A stretch of DNA of 64,000 nucleotides from Perkinsus olseni (GCA_013115135.1 JABANP010000167.1:36589-100588); one strand, 5' to 3'; counted from the first letter of the stretch, positions 45,080 to 58,240 are shown. Numbers and translations are program-made. Notes: a model not told the origin generated them from the letters alone.

Positions 45080-47515
45080 TTAGACGCGTGCCAGCCCAGT
45101 GATGATGAACAGCAGCATCAGTCCAGCTCCTGCCATGCTTCGTATTATCGATGGATCCTTCTCAGCGCTATAGGGCCCATCATCCTCTGCGAATTATTAT
45201 TATAGTGATGGTCTCTGCCGTGAAGAGTCCGTCGCAAACCTTGGAAATATGCTCGACGATAATACCATGCGGCCAACGCTTATCATGATGATGATGATAA
45301 GGTGATACTATTACCACTGCTAAGAATATCCCAAGACAGAGAGGTATTATTCATCTGATGCAGCTTTGTAATGTTGATTGATTGATGTTGTTATATGTTT
45401 GCTAGTCTTCTTCTGGAGCGTGGAGTGTAGTTTCGCTGCTACTAACTCGCTGCGTACTGGCCACTGCCAATATAAATGAGGATATATAAAAGATGAATTA
45501 ATACCACTACGGACACCAATCTCATTCAATACATCAACTGCTGGATCTGAGAATATTAATACCACTTAACAATGTACCTGAGCATCATCATAATCATTAC
45601 TATCACTACTCCACAGTATTGTTGTTGTTGTTGGTATTACCTATCCCCATGAGGTATGCTGCCCCTGATCTTGATCCTTGATTGCTGTTCATCTGGTGAT
45701 AAATTCGCCAAGTCCTCCGGTATATCATCCTCATCATCATCTTCATCTTCACGAGGTAGATGATATTCATGTTGATGATGTACTCCAGTCGGGGTTGTTG
45801 TTGATGCCGATGCCTGTTATTAATAATCAACTGTTGTCTCAACCTCGTTGTTGTTCTGTATCTGTTGAGGTAAATGATCACACTTAATACCATCGATGAT
45901 GTTACTATTATTAAACTGATAATAACCTCCACCATTATTGTTAGCATCACCATCAGTACTGTTGCATACTGATGATGACCTTCTATGAGTATGATGGTTG
46001 TTGTTGAATCGATCTGGATGCTCTCGACACTCCAGTATATATTATCACTCATAGTAACGAACTCATCAAAGTCAATATAACCCGATGTATCAGCATCAGC
46101 TTCTTCAAATAACAATCGTAATTCCTGCATGATGTAAGCATCATATTCTACCATTGCTGATACTACTATTATTACGTCAAAATGTAATCCTCTCATGTAG
46201 ATCCTCATAAGCATCTTAAATTCATCAAAATCTATCGTATGATCTGATCAAAATCATCGTAATGAGGATGAGCGTGATCACTATTACGATGAGTAGCCTT
46301 TACATTACCTTTATTAACATCATAATACTGGAAGAATGGTCCAAGAAGCTTCCTCATCTGTCTAATGTGCTCCAGTGGTATATGGATGTATCCAGCCATC
46401 AAATGGCATATCCAAAGTAGTGGTAGTCTGGCTTGTTGTTGTAGCTGTGAGTGGTGGTGGTGGTATCGGTAGTTATTATACCCTTCCATAGCACTAATGT
46501 GATATCACCTCATGCTTTGATCGCCCTTCGACTCTTAGCGTCAAACTAATGATATCCCTGTTTACCATACACTTTCTATACTATCATTATATTGTATGAT
46601 TAAATACGTAATAAAATGATATAAAACTTATAACCTAACAGCAGCAACATCAGCGCCACGATGATGTTACATGATGACGTGAAACCCTTTACTCATGCCA
46701 ATACCACTCCAAAGGTGTTCCTTCCATGGACTCTCTCGCTCTATGCTTATATCATCATCATAGCCTCTCTACTGGACGCTGCATCTCGGAACTGGGCTGG
46801 TATAAGCGCAGCGGTTGGAAAGTGTTGGAGATGGTTGGTTGAGGAGTAGTTCCGAATTAGCCTTAGATGTATTACCTGTATTATCAGGATACAATAGAGT
46901 ACTGCACATCTGTAGCAAGCATTCTTCCGTACTATAGCCTACACTCTATACCTGTACCTGATAATAATAATCATCAAGTACACTCAACTAGTAGTAGTAG
47001 TGATGACCTGTGAGGGAGAGGTTATTGTGTGGCATCAACTTGGACCAGTCTGGATCTGGTATATCATTAGGTAATTGTTTATACATTGGTTTGCCATTAA
47101 CAACACTTGACTCTACCACCAAGTATTGCTAGGGAACCATGGTATTGTTAATAACATGATAGTCGATCCAGCAAGAGCACCAACACCTACTGATACCTGA
47201 TACGACGATATCAAGCTGATATCAACAACTACAACGGCAGCAGCAGCAGGAGGAGTACTAGTGTTGTTACTACCTGTTGTTGGGCATCATCCCCTAACCC
47301 CGAGAACAACACCATCATACCATCTGGTACTGCCCCTAATACTGGTAGTACTACTGATCCGATCATGTTAGATATAGATGGTACCAGTAGTAATAACTCA
47401 CTACCATTGGATATTGTATTACTGGCTTTAAATAATACATAACCATACACTAAGGTGAGGAATGCTAATTGAAGAGCAGTACCTGGACCACAACAACACT
47501 ACCACTGGCCACCAT
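45080..47515 (-). CDS. NCL-type Na+/Ca2+ exchanger with EF-hands
   Basis: A membrane cation exchanger. An N-terminal exon reads LAFLTLVYGYVLFKASNTI and GSVVLPVLGAVPDGMMVLFS, which is the first exchanger repeat. It splices to VSVGVGALAGSTIMLLTIPW (about 47,165). In the cytosolic loop two EF-hand loops are complete: DVNKDHTIDFDE (split by an intron, 46,310/46,246) and DADTSGYIDFDE (about 46,095-46,060). An acidic region is followed by EDLANLSPDEQQSRIKIRG. The second half has VLIFSDPAVDVLNEIGVRSG, SELVAAKLHS and LFTAETITII. The layout of repeat, EF-hand pair, repeat is that of plant NCL proteins. Frame breaks occur after LTIPWF (about 47,130) and in the second half near 45,460, probably indels. 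The C-terminus is uncertain. Confidence 0.75.
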
Positions 47516-47710
47516 GATGATGATGATAGTACATTCAGCAGGTGGTATGAAGAAGCCTCCTGATCTGTGGAATAAGTAGCCCTCTCCGGCAACCTCCGAT
47601 GATGATGATGACATACTGATTAGTAGTATTATTCAACTATCATATGATGATAATTGTATCAACACAATACTGATATACCCTATTAGTGGTATTGTAAACT
47701 GTTATTACTA

Positions 47711-48275
47711 TTATACCCGCCTTATCCGTTTTACCCATTTAACGAGAGGTGCAATAGTAGCAAGAGCAAACGGTAGCCTGATAACCTCGCTGATCTCGTT
47801 GACAGCAATCTGAATAACAATGGTGAGTACCATCTGATGATGCTGCTGTTGGTGGTGGTGGTGGTATTACCGCAATGCCTAGCTTCCCCAGTGTGGGGTC
47901 TATATCCCTGATGTACTTCTCTAGGCCTAGTGAACTAAGCTTATTATGTACATAGTCATATGATACATAATCATACTCGAATATAAGGAACCTGTTATTG
48001 TTCATCATACCACAACTATCGCTACTACTTGTTAATATTACCATGCTATACCACCACCGACATACAGCAGTCCATACCAAAAAACGAAGGGTAAACCATA
48101 TTTTTGCATATACCCATACTGATATTAACAGTAGTACTAACAACATGCTGAGTACTATTGTTATTACCAATCCCTTAGGTTTGGCTCCTCCTGCTGCTGC
48201 TGCTGCTTGATTATCTTCTAAAACTTTAACTCCGTTCTCTAATAATGATAGTCTATCATTAATATCATGATCATT
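47711..48275 (-). CDS. Small membrane protein, possibly FAM210/DUF1279-like
   Basis: A stretch with DRLSLLENGVKVLEDNQ and an Ala-rich linker leads into a membrane helix (LVITIVLSMLLVLLLISVWV). The second half reads SSLGLEKYIRDIDPTLGKLG and, after an intron, AVNEISEVIRLPFALATIAP and LVKWVKRIRR, ending at 47711-47713. The last segment resembles the end of DUF1279 (a conserved P-x-R-x-P-x-T-like helix pair of mitochondrial FAM210 proteins), but only loosely. The start codon lies in an upstream exon I could not place. It lies immediately upstream of the exchanger gene on the same strand. Confidence 0.4.
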
Positions 48276-48499
48276 CCTAGTTGTACCTATACATCAGTAC
48301 TACCCTATTCATATTACCACATTACTACATAATAGTCTCCTAGGTGGTGTAGTTATCATCATGACAGGAACCCTTCCCTTGGGTACTGTTGATAACGATC
48401 TACGACTACCAATGGCAGCAGCGGTAGCAGATAGACCACACCCTTGTCTTAAGACAGAGAAAGATGAAGACGACGAGAAAGAAGGAAATAATAAGGACA

Positions 48500-48970
48500 T
48501 CAACAACAACAACAACAACAAGAACAACAACAACCAACTACATAGTGCTGATAAAGCATGCTCGTGAACTGCGTGCGCCCGGGTAATCGATTTTGATACC
48601 CGCAGCAGCAGCATAACTTCAATCCCGTGGTTGTTATTATTAACTGGTTGTTGTTGTTGTCGTATAATTGAAGAATGCAGGAAGTGCAGATCAGGAACAC
48701 ATTTATTGAGGTACATCTCATCAGATGAGGATGATGATGTAATAACAACAACAATAGTAATAATCATTATTGGTAGTATCTTGTAGGGGCTTCCAAGATC
48801 AACATCAGATCAGACACACGCCCGTAGGCATCCGGTAAGGAGAGTAGTGGTACCACCACCCACAGTCGAGTCAATACCAGAGGATCAGGAAGTGGTAATA
48901 TAATGATATGTATTGTGGTAGTGATGGTGATCATGAATAGGGATGCATCATTAAGTAGAACCAAACCGGG
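48500..48970 (-). CDS. Hypothetical exons, minus strand
   Basis: Two adjoining minus-strand segments look coding. LSLPDAYGRVSDLMLILEAP (about 48,850-48,795) has a donor gtacta. After an intron filled with triplets, EMYLNKCVPDLHFLHSSII (about 48,720-48,660) follows. A third possible piece is YQNRLPGRTQFTSMLYQH. The start, stop and family are unknown. The plus strand here has a Lys/Asn-rich open frame (48361-48567) that is low-complexity and less likely. Confidence 0.25.
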
Positions 48971-48981
48971 GGTAGTAATAG

Positions 48982-50950
48982 ATGATGCTTATAATACCAC
49001 AACTTCACCACCTCCCAAGAACCCAGAGTAGGATCATCAGTCGACGGGTAGTAGTACATGCAAGTGAGAGTGGTGTCATGATAACTATATTTAGATTACC
49101 AGGGTATGTCGGTGGTGATGTTGTTGATGGTGCTACCACCCATCCAGCTGCTGGCGATTACACAAGTACCTCTATGGTAGGGGATACATCCCTCTTTCTT
49201 GCCTAATGTAGTAATGTTATGGTATGGTCGTATGCAGTAATATGGTTAGATACAGCAACAAGAAAGAAGTGGGCGTAGTGAGGGGTAATGATCGTCAGCG
49301 ATCATGATTATTACTATCATACATATGATAATCAATCAATTCACCAGCAACAACAACAACAGCCATATAACCAGACTACAACAAACATGACTATTACTAT
49401 TACGATAGCCATAGCAACAACAATCAGTCCGCCAAAGATCATTCTTCTCCATCACTCACACCGGGCCCCATCAGACGGCAGCAACATCGTCGCATGCAGC
49501 GCAGTAATGCGGTAGTAGGTAGTATGTACGTGGAGGAGGCGTTACAACGTAGGGAGAGCATTGTTGGCACGTTGATGCTGGGACCATGGGTAATGGCCGC
49601 ATACATCATCATCGTGTCTCATCATCAGGCAGCTAATCGTTTACTTGGTAGGTACCCACATGTCTGATGATCTTCCTACATGTTACTAAACGCTAGAGTA
49701 TGAGGGTGGGTTGATGCCACGTGGTTTACCGAGGAACGTGATTAGGGCGTCGTGGTAACACCAATCTGCGTATCGTGTTGATGGTGGTGGTTGTTGTTAT
49801 AACTAGGTGTTCCATCGTTATATGATCTCTTCGATGGTGGTGAGATATCCGGCTGGTGTGTGTTGGTTAGTGTGCTTTTGCCTACAATTACCCTGTAAGA
49901 AGAATATACAAAAGAAATGTATTACAACAACAACCACGACCACTGCCACTTCGTTGTTGTTGTGCTTGCATGGGATTGATCTCAATGTCCTAAATCGTGC
50001 GTGGCCATATCTCGCTCTTCAGCGCACTCATTCTGATGTCAGTAGGCGTCATGCACGTTTCCAGGCAACTATTAGAGTTGGGTAGAGTGGTTGATATCAC
50101 AGTAGGTGCTGATAGATGTCTCATCTGCTTTGGTGATTTGGGCTCCACCACCACCACAGTCTCTACAACAACAATAGGTGGGTTGATGATGATAGTCATG
50201 ATAAGATTTCGATCATTGTTATTATTATCAGGCCTGTCGCCAAACGAAGCTAACCTGACTATATGCGTCGCCGCCTCTCCATCTCTTGGCGTGATGCTAC
50301 AGTGGGTTTGTGATGTTGCTGCCGCGTAAAGTCGTTATGGTAATAACAACCCAGTATAACATTATCATCATGATTGTTGTTGTAGGTTCAACTGGCCATT
50401 TCTGTACAGTCCTTAAGAATACTAATGTAACTGTATCGTTCATATGCGACTATACCGCTGCTAACTTGCAGGACCATTTTCTAACACCCAGCTTCCCTCT
50501 ACCACTTCACTACTTCTGCTGCTGATGTTGTTGTTGTTGTTATAGATCATCATGATACATGTATGCAGGGCCTCCCCAATACTACATAAGCCTCTTCCCC
50601 CAACAGTAGTGTCGAGATGCTCCTCAATTCCTCGGGCCTTCAACACTCTAAACGTCGAAGGCGGCCTGCCTCTCAACACGTTGTACAGGGCAAGCATTTA
50701 ACCTATAGGACTCACAACGACACTTTCTAACAAATCAACAAGACTACGACGATGACGGATCGGGATAATAACTCCTGTGCACATGAGGTGAGGGGAGGGT
50801 AGTAGTAGTGAGTGTCGCTACGATTGGGGTGGCACGCTGAAAAATGTGGAGAATAGGTGAGGAACGCTACTAGTGTCTGGGGGTCAATAATAGTACTCTT
50901 ATTATTAGATTCACTCACAATGATGTTATCGGAGTTATCGAGTATTATAA
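48982..50950. other. Unresolved stretch with scattered exon-like pieces
   Basis: No gene could be assembled with confidence. Plausible plus-strand pieces are VVGSMYVEEALQRRESIVGT (about 49,511), YEGGLMPRGLPRNVIRAS (about 49,695) and ANLTICVAASPSLGVMLQW (about 50,255). A plausible minus-strand piece is LYNVLRGRPPSTFRVLKARG (50,690-50,630). Triplet-repeat introns are frequent. At least one membrane protein on plus and one gene on minus seem likely. Confidence 0.4.
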
Positions 50951-51817
50951 ACAAAGGTTAATACTACAACTGGATGATGATGATCTAAGATGTCTTATTA
51001 TAACACAGAAGCCCGATAATAGGTATTCATGTTAATACTAGTAATGACGATGATGATGATGATACTAGTCCAAGGTTCTGGTCAAATGGACTCGACTTAA
51101 AGTGGATAGCTCTATAACAAGGACAAAGGCCAATGACCTTATCATATATTATTAAGACAGTACACCATCACCACCACTGCTGCTGTTGCTGCTGTTGATG
51201 ATGATGACGGTTGTAGGTTGATGAGTGATATTATTACATTACCAATACCCACTATAGCAGGCGATGTATGGCCATGCTACGGGTAATACTCGACAACAAC
51301 AACACCAACAACAGTCTACTATGTCTCTGTTGTTATCAGCCGCTGGCCTTCTACTGGCCATGTAAGTTGTGATTATCGAATAGTCCACAAGGATAATAAA
51401 AGTTTATATTTTGTTCCTGCTGTTAGCTTAGGATTACACTACACCCCAGGTAACAACACCAACAGCAGCGTCCATGAGTATAACGATGATGATAGGTATG
51501 ATTGAACTTATCAAGAGTAAAAGTAGCGCAACACAGCTAGGACATGTTATGTTACTTCTTACCCGTTATAATGCACAACAGGCATTACAGGCTGGTATAC
51601 TGATTATCTCATATCAAATACAGAAGCTCACCATCAGCCACTAGTGGCTGCTATCAATCTTATAACAGTAATAGTAATAATAACCACTCGTCATGTATTA
51701 TGTTACTATTGTTATTATCAGGAGAATATTATCGTTAGACCATTCAATAAGGAGTCCATGGGTAAAGTGAAGAGGGGCATGTATGATACTGTCATAAAGA
51801 ATCTCATACATCATGAC

Positions 51818-51854
<37 letters not shown>

Positions 51855-51901
51855 CTATGGGGATCAACAGGCTATTATCCCGTCCACGATCCAGTTTGTG
51901 A
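50950..51901 (+). CDS. Hypothetical protein with C-terminal poly-Asp run
   Basis: Exon-like pieces in order are LQLDDDDLRCLIITQKPDNR, VKWTRLKVDSSITRTKANDL (about 51,085-51,140), SDIITLPIPTIAGDVWPCYG, MIELIKSKSSATQLGHVMLL (about 51,490) and HHQPLVAAINLIT. The last exon begins NIIVRPFNKESMGKVKRGMY, runs into thirteen Asp codons, and stops at 51901. The helical central pieces look like a soluble regulatory protein. No family is recognised and the start is unknown. Splice borders are inferred from GT-AG signals only. Confidence 0.35.
51815..51853 (+). repeat. GAT triplet run coding thirteen Asp residues
   Basis: One GAC followed by twelve GAT codons, in frame with the preceding IKNLIHH and the following AMGINRLL. 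It is one of the longest triplet runs in the window that is likely to be exonic; most others lie in introns. Length variation between strains is likely. Confidence 0.85.
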
Positions 51902-52779
51902 TGATGTATTATTGGTATCATGTGAGTTTAGTAATATCCTCATTAACTATCATATATAATGATGTTGAGTTCATAACATAATAATTATACCACTACTACT
52001 ACCATCATGACGCTTACTCTAGTAGGTTATGATGATGTTGTTAGTATTGCGATCCGTACTCCTCTTGTCGGAGTATTATTACAACTACTACGAGGGGTTG
52101 TTTTACCATTCCATGCGGTTGATTCACATCCCCATTAGCCCTGAGTGAGGAGCAGCTGCTTATATCATCATCCGTGCAATGATTGTGTTATTATTAGTAG
52201 CATTATTAAAAAGATGATGATTCGTTATGATATCCTTTTTTTATAGTTCACTTTTATGATTATCAATCTATGGTATCAATACAGTCATTACTAGTATTAC
52301 CATAATTACAACTCAATAATGAGGAATAGGATCTCAACAGCAATCGATAATAGCATTACAGCCCCAGGGGAAGAAGAGGTAGTGAATATTAGTGGAAGGT
52401 GTGGTATCACCCATCAGGTATTATATCACTTCGACGATCATACAACAACAGCATCATCATCGAGGGTAGGGGTGAGTGGTGGTGTTATACTACCCGTCAT
52501 TTTATTGGCTGTATTATCAATAATAGTGATGCTCAATACTACAACTACTCTACACACCACCACCACCACCACCACCAGCAGCTGGTTGTCGATGATGATG
52601 ATGATGCCCAATATCTTAACTGATATACTGCTACCCTTACCGAAGCATCATCATCATCATCATCATGTCCCCCCTCTTGTCAATAAAGTATCACAACCAT
52701 TATCTAATACCATACCAATAAAAGTGTAATACTTATCATCAATAAACCACCACTACCAGTGATGATTACGTCATGATGT
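51902..52779. other. Interval with a possible small membrane protein
   Basis: A plus-strand frame of 136 codons (52319-52729) starts MRNRISTAIDNSITAPGEEE, has one membrane segment (VILPVILLAVLSIIVML), then Thr and His runs from triplet repeats. An upstream piece reads MTLTLVGYDDVVSIAIRTPL (about 52,008). Either could be exons of one gene or chance. No recognisable domain. Confidence 0.3.
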
Positions 52780-54015
52780 TAGGTATGTATGGGGTGATGA
52801 TGACGATGGTAGTTTTGGTAGAGATGCGGTATCAATAAGACAAATTGGTGATAAGGTGTATAAACTAAGGGAGAAGGAGTTGGACAACCCAGAACTATCA
52901 CATAACCAATTTCTTGCTGAATTATTGGTAGTAATAATAATGGCAACAGTCAGTATGGTTATGATGTTGTTGGTTGTGATGATAGATACATAGATCGTTA
53001 TTAAAGCATAGATGGCGAACAGCAGACCCATACACAGCAGATCCTTACATTTGTAATACTACCACCACTACTACCACTACGGCCACTACTACTACCTTTG
53101 TAGGTACCCATATTATGGTAGACTGGACGAAAGCGTAAGGGCTTAGAATCATACCGTCGACTAAATGGCTCAGGCATCATTGAATCTAATACGTGGATCC
53201 ATTAATGCCAATAGTGCAGCTTAAGATACTTATGGTACATCTCTAGTACTAGAGATTGGCCTACCATATTCACTAAAGAGATGTATGAGTATTTGATATC
53301 TGATAAAGTTATTGTTGCTGCATTGGAAGGGTCCAAGGGTGATCAAAGACCCACTGCTTTTAGATTTAATAAAACTAAAGGTATATCAATACCCTATGTT
53401 ATACATTATAAACATGTTATTGACGCATTTAGACTCTTCAATAACAACAGCAGCAGCAGCGATGCAACGATACATGATGATTCTATAAAGAAAGATATTT
53501 TTATTGAGATGACCTGTTCAGCAACACATCGTTATAGAAAATACTTTGCTAAGGTATTGAGGGAGGCACCAGAATTGAAAAACAAAAACTTACACATCTT
53601 TGTTAAGGATAAGAATAATGTGAGCTCCTCCTCCTCCTCCTCCTCGTCGTCGTCGTCTACCTCTAAAGATCATCATCGTAGTAGTAGTAATGATACTACG
53701 TTGATGATGATATCATCTAGCATGAATCGCATGGCAAGAGCAGTATTTTGCCCAGTGCCAAGGGGTATTACATCAACATCAAGAAGATTATACGAGGCGA
53801 TAATCAACATCTGTATACCAATAATACTCAGCAATAACTTCGTATACCATCTCACTCACCTATCACCATCATAATATTGATACTGCCATCATCTAGGTGT
53901 TATTGATAGTAGTAAAATTTTATATTAAAATGGAAATGAATCAGAAATCAAGGATCTTCCTAAGCATCTAGTACATAACATGACTCGATGGCATTATCAA
54001 ATCCATGCAGCATGA
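52780..54015 (+). CDS. Exostosin-like glycosyltransferase (GT47)
   Basis: A glycosyltransferase of the exostosin family, expected in the secretory pathway. An early exon has GDKVYKLREKELDNPELSHN (about 52,845). The main exon (53281 on) has GDQRPTAFRFNKTKGISIPY, a His/Lys segment, DIFIEMTCSATHRYRKYF, a Ser run from triplet repeats, then the family signature AVFCPVPRGITSTSRRLYEA and IINICIPIILSNNF (compare the CL.PRG-D-S-RLxEA-xxxGCIPVI pattern). The usual Gly before Cys-Ile-Pro is replaced by Asn. An intron after NNF (donor gtatac) leads to a last exon with EIKDLPKHLVHNMTRWHYQ and stop at 54013-54015. The N-terminal membrane anchor was not found. A shorter end at 53,874 is possible if the intron is not used. 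Confidence 0.65.
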
Positions 54016-57000
54016 GCTGATGAGAGCGACGTAGATATGTCTATAGTCATGAGCCCCATTAAGCGTTAACCCTGAATGCGTTACCGACACCATCCTGCTA
54101 CAGCTTTATATATGATCATAGGGCATAATGATATTATTTAGCATGATGTACATTTACTACCGACGTCTGCTCCCTGCATTAATCTACATTATTCTTGGCT
54201 CTGCTATCATTATCAATACCGTCCCGTTGCTTTGCAGGACCGTTCGCGGTAGGAGGGCTCCTGCTACGATATCATTCTTCTTGTTGGCTATTAGATCACC
54301 ACTAGCGATCAATGTTTCAACATGTGACGATAGGCGTAGTGTCAAATTAATAGCAGTCCGCGTCTTAGTTCCGTGCGAGGTGCTCCGCAGTGCTATAACC
54401 ATCATGTCCCTCTTCCTCCTCGCCCTCACGAGGACGACAATACAGGAACAGCTACCATCTTTATTACTATCTGTTCACGCACCCTGTACGACACCTCGGC
54501 ACCACTCCGTGGCGTCACCACCACACGGTCAGCTCGTTAGTCGCTATTTATTCTTTACGAGCAGGATGTTTGCCGCACAATTGCTGCCCAAAACGCTTTG
54601 TGAGACTCAGCGGTAAAATATACATGTCGTTATCGACTAACAGCAACAAGAGTCCTAGGAGCCCCCGATGCCCTTTGGCGGTATGTGGATTCCTGGGTAC
54701 GTCAAAGCTACTCGCATGCGCTACGTCCATGAATGGCTGACATCAACATCAACTACTAAAAGGAGGACTACTGCTGGTGGTGCTGGATGCTGCTATTATG
54801 GCCGCTAATATCAACCGCCATGGGCTCACGATCCCACGATATCTACTACAGCTGTATTAAAACCCTACCACCTAACGCGCACCTGTGGGCTACTGTGCCG
54901 CTAGGATGGATTACCACTCATTATAACACTGGAATACTACTGACCGCATCAGGGTCCTATGCCAGACCGCAAACAGCAACTTTCACCAGCAGCTAGCGAT
55001 GCCATGATACATATGGTGAGCACAATGCGAACAATACCTCGTATCATTCTTGTTACAGGTGGATAAGCGAAAGACTACTCGAACAACCTTCGGTGGCTGA
55101 TGATGTGATGCGATGACGATGGGCCATGTTCATCTCTTTATCATGATGTCTCTGATATACACCTATCACTCAGCAGGGTAATAGACGGTAAAGGAGAGAC
55201 ATCATCATCATGACGTAGATAGGATGCTCCTCATCCTACGCTCAGCGCCAAACAACTGCAATGTATCCTGCCATAGTATCACCACCACCATCACCATCAC
55301 CAGGTCACTCGGTATCCTGTTAATAATAAACTCGCAGCAGTATGAGCAGGAAGATTACCGCTCGTTGCTGCTGCTGTCACCGATCAGTCACAGCTGGGTA
55401 CCTCCGACCGCCGTTGCTGAATGCGACTGCGACGATCTTATCCTTGATACGACTATTATTCGAGATGAGCACAGCAGTTATGCTTTCGCATTATCGGTCG
55501 AATCACCATGTTCAACTGTTGATAATCGTACGTCGCCCATCGACCTACCCCACTCCATCTCGTCTATACACCAATCAACAAATCATGCAATGGCAACGCG
55601 TCTGCCAGTGCCTTGTGCGATGCCCTGTATCAGGTCCAAACGCTAGCTACGGTGGCAGTGGATGCTGATGATAAAGTTATAATACAGTGGAAGTAGTATT
55701 CAAGCCGTACACTCATCATCAGCAGCTGCAGAGTATATGGTGAAGCGATCGCCGATGCACATCTCACCAGTCACTACGTACGGATAAAGAAATCCGAATA
55801 GGAAGAGTTCCCAAAAGATGCCGCAATGGACCCTGCGCAGGAGAGGGTAGCGTAAACCGAATGAACTACCATGTTAGTATCATCATCATCGTCAGGTCTG
55901 CGCGATACGACCGGGTTCCGTGAAAGTTCGGACGTCCGCCGTCAAGGCACCATCACTCAATCGTATAGCTGACAGCAATGATAGTCAGGGATATACTACC
56001 AATAAATAATCATCGCAGCTGCAGCTACTAGATGCAATCACCGGCGCTACTCGCATGCCGCCGTCACGCTCGCTGAGCAGTGTTGCGCTGCATTGGCAGC
56101 CGTCTTTACCGCAGCGTACTGTGACAAATGCCACCCGTAAAGATACGATGATTGACGCGACGCGTAACGGTTTGGTTCCTTTCAAATGCTGGCGGGTCAT
56201 CATCATGTACCAAGCTGGCCTGCCCCTGCATCCTCTGCTTTCGGCGGCATTTATCCTGTCTCATCAGGGTTGTCTTAGTTGGTTCCGGTCCGTGTCTCGC
56301 TGCCAGCTGCGCGCTCGACTGGTGCCGCTAATCAAGATGGTGGGTCACTAGAGACCGGTATAGTATGTAACTAGCCCATCTCGCCAGGTGGCTCTCGTAA
56401 TAACAATAATAATAGGTGTGTTATCATCGAGTAGATACCTGAGCCGCGATAAGATGCCCTCAGTGTCCTCGTGAAGCATTCGATGACTACCCGCCAGCTT
56501 TGCAGCGCAGCATGGACGTGATGGTATACATCGCCGTCGATCGGTCGATCGAACGTTCTTCTCCGCGGTAATCGGGCTTTATCATCAATCCTCAACTTTC
56601 ATCGACAGCCACTAAAAGGAGTCAAAAGGGTCCCTCCCCTACCAGTAAGGCGGGCTCTTCGGGTCACACCACCACCACCTACTACTACGACTGGTCCTCA
56701 CTGATGAAATGACTCATAGCAACAATGGAGCTTCACGAGGTGGGGGCCATACTCTACTACTGTAAACATGCGCTTGCTAGTTCTGCAACCTCTCGAATCG
56801 CTGCTGCATGGTATGCCATCGCATGGCAACAGACATTGTGCATTTCTTTTGAGAGAGTTCTCAAAACCATGTATTTGAATATGATACAACGCATTAATGT
56901 AAAGGTATATAATGACCATTCCTTCGATGAGTACCCGATATCGCAGTTGGCTCTCATGCAGTTACGTCCATGTCTCCTCATTATCATCCACACCTTTGTG

Positions 57001-57300
57001 CGACGTGGAGTGACAACAACTCCAAAACCAAACATTCACTAGAGATAGTGAAACTATTATGATGCAAACAACATCGTACTGCTGAAATCAACTCGTCAAG
57101 CTTGTAATTGTACAAACATTCATGCCTACTACCGGTAGTGATAACTCTATCGAATGCTTCAGTCAACACTTCGCAACCCATCGTAGTACCGTGATGATGA
57201 TGGCGGTGGGGGAGCTGAACTCTTTCTAAATTCCTCTTCTGAATTTAGAGCCTCTTCTTCTGCGTAAGACGACCTGATAATAATTCAACTATCATAGACT
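54016..57300. other. Stretch of 3.3 kb with different composition, no clear gene
   Basis: Triplet runs are sparser and GC looks higher than on either side, as in the palindrome spacer. Open frames of up to 162 codons occur on both strands (54128-54616 plus; 55224-55646 plus), but none contains a domain I can name. One minus-strand piece looks protein-like: VYHHVHAALQSWRVVIECF, with EDTEGILSRLRYLLDD in the adjoining frame (56,530-56,420), as if broken by an indel. This could be a decayed mobile element or an old pseudogene. No reverse transcriptase, integrase or transposase motif and no terminal repeat was found. Confidence 0.35.
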
Positions 57301-57839
57301 CAACATACCCCTCACCGACTACCAGTAGTAAATCCATCCTAAGGAGTGGCAGTAGCAGTAGCAGTGCAGGTAGTACCTCTTCCCATTGATGATGATGCTA
57401 CTATTGTAGTTGGTTGTATGGCCTTGACGATGATGATGATACAGTCTGATAATGATATCGAGTATCATCAATATGACATTATGACCTGTAGTAGTAGTAG
57501 TAGCAGCTTACATCATTGATGCTATTGTTGCTGTTAGTAGTAGTGCGTGATGAATGTACTGTTGGGGCAGTGGATATTAATCTAGTAAACTCTTTCCCTT
57601 ATGTATTCTGTCCTCGGCTTCTATTTTCAGTTTATCTTCTTTATGGGCCTTCCGTCTCTGTTCCTTCCGATATTTATATCTTCCTATCGATTTGTGGTTT
57701 GAGCGCTTCTGATTGTGGCATGTGAGAGCTTAGTAGGTTTGATAAAGTCAACATCAAACAATACTCGCAGTCGATCCTGACGATGAATGAGATGAATAAT
57801 ATCACATCAACAAGAAGAACCCTTAGCTTTAAGTGTTGT

Positions 57840-58240
57840 TATTATTACCATGTACAGATGTGCCAATGATCTGTATTTCTCTGCGAGATGCTATTGATGA
57901 GGTATCGTCAATGGCAATTTCATCTTGATTGGACGCTTGCCAACACGGCATCTTATCATGCGTGGTATTGAAATACCTACCACCGCCACCATGATGATGA
58001 TGCTGCCAGTGTTAGAATGATGATGAAGCAGCAGTTCTTACATCGAATCGAATGCATCGGGTTTACCAGCATATCTACCACTAAACATTTAAACCATAAG
58101 GGATCAAGATACACATGACCCTCCACCATATGATACCCGCAGAAATACGCATTATTAGACGACGACGAAGATGATGATGATGGATGGGGATGCATCAGCA
58201 GCATCGTTACTAGCACTAGTAGTAGCATTAACATCAATGC
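57840..58240 (-). CDS. Hypothetical exons, minus strand
   Basis: Two minus-strand pieces look coding: NNAYFCGYHMVEGHVYLDPL with WFKCLVVDMLVNPMHSIRC (58,170-58,035), and MPCWQASNQDEIAIDDTSS with REIQIIGTSVH (57,950-57,850), separated by a triplet-rich intron. Whether they belong to the RNF10-like gene upstream or to a separate gene is unclear. No family recognised. Confidence 0.25.

Noticed and set aside
49970..50085. FHA-like phrase RTHSDVSRRHARF on plus
   Set aside because: No other FHA element (GR loop, N/G strand) nearby, and the surrounding frame is short.
54016..57300. Retrotransposon with reverse transcriptase
   Set aside because: No YxDD, integrase or RNase H motif and no terminal repeats were found; left as an unexplained stretch.
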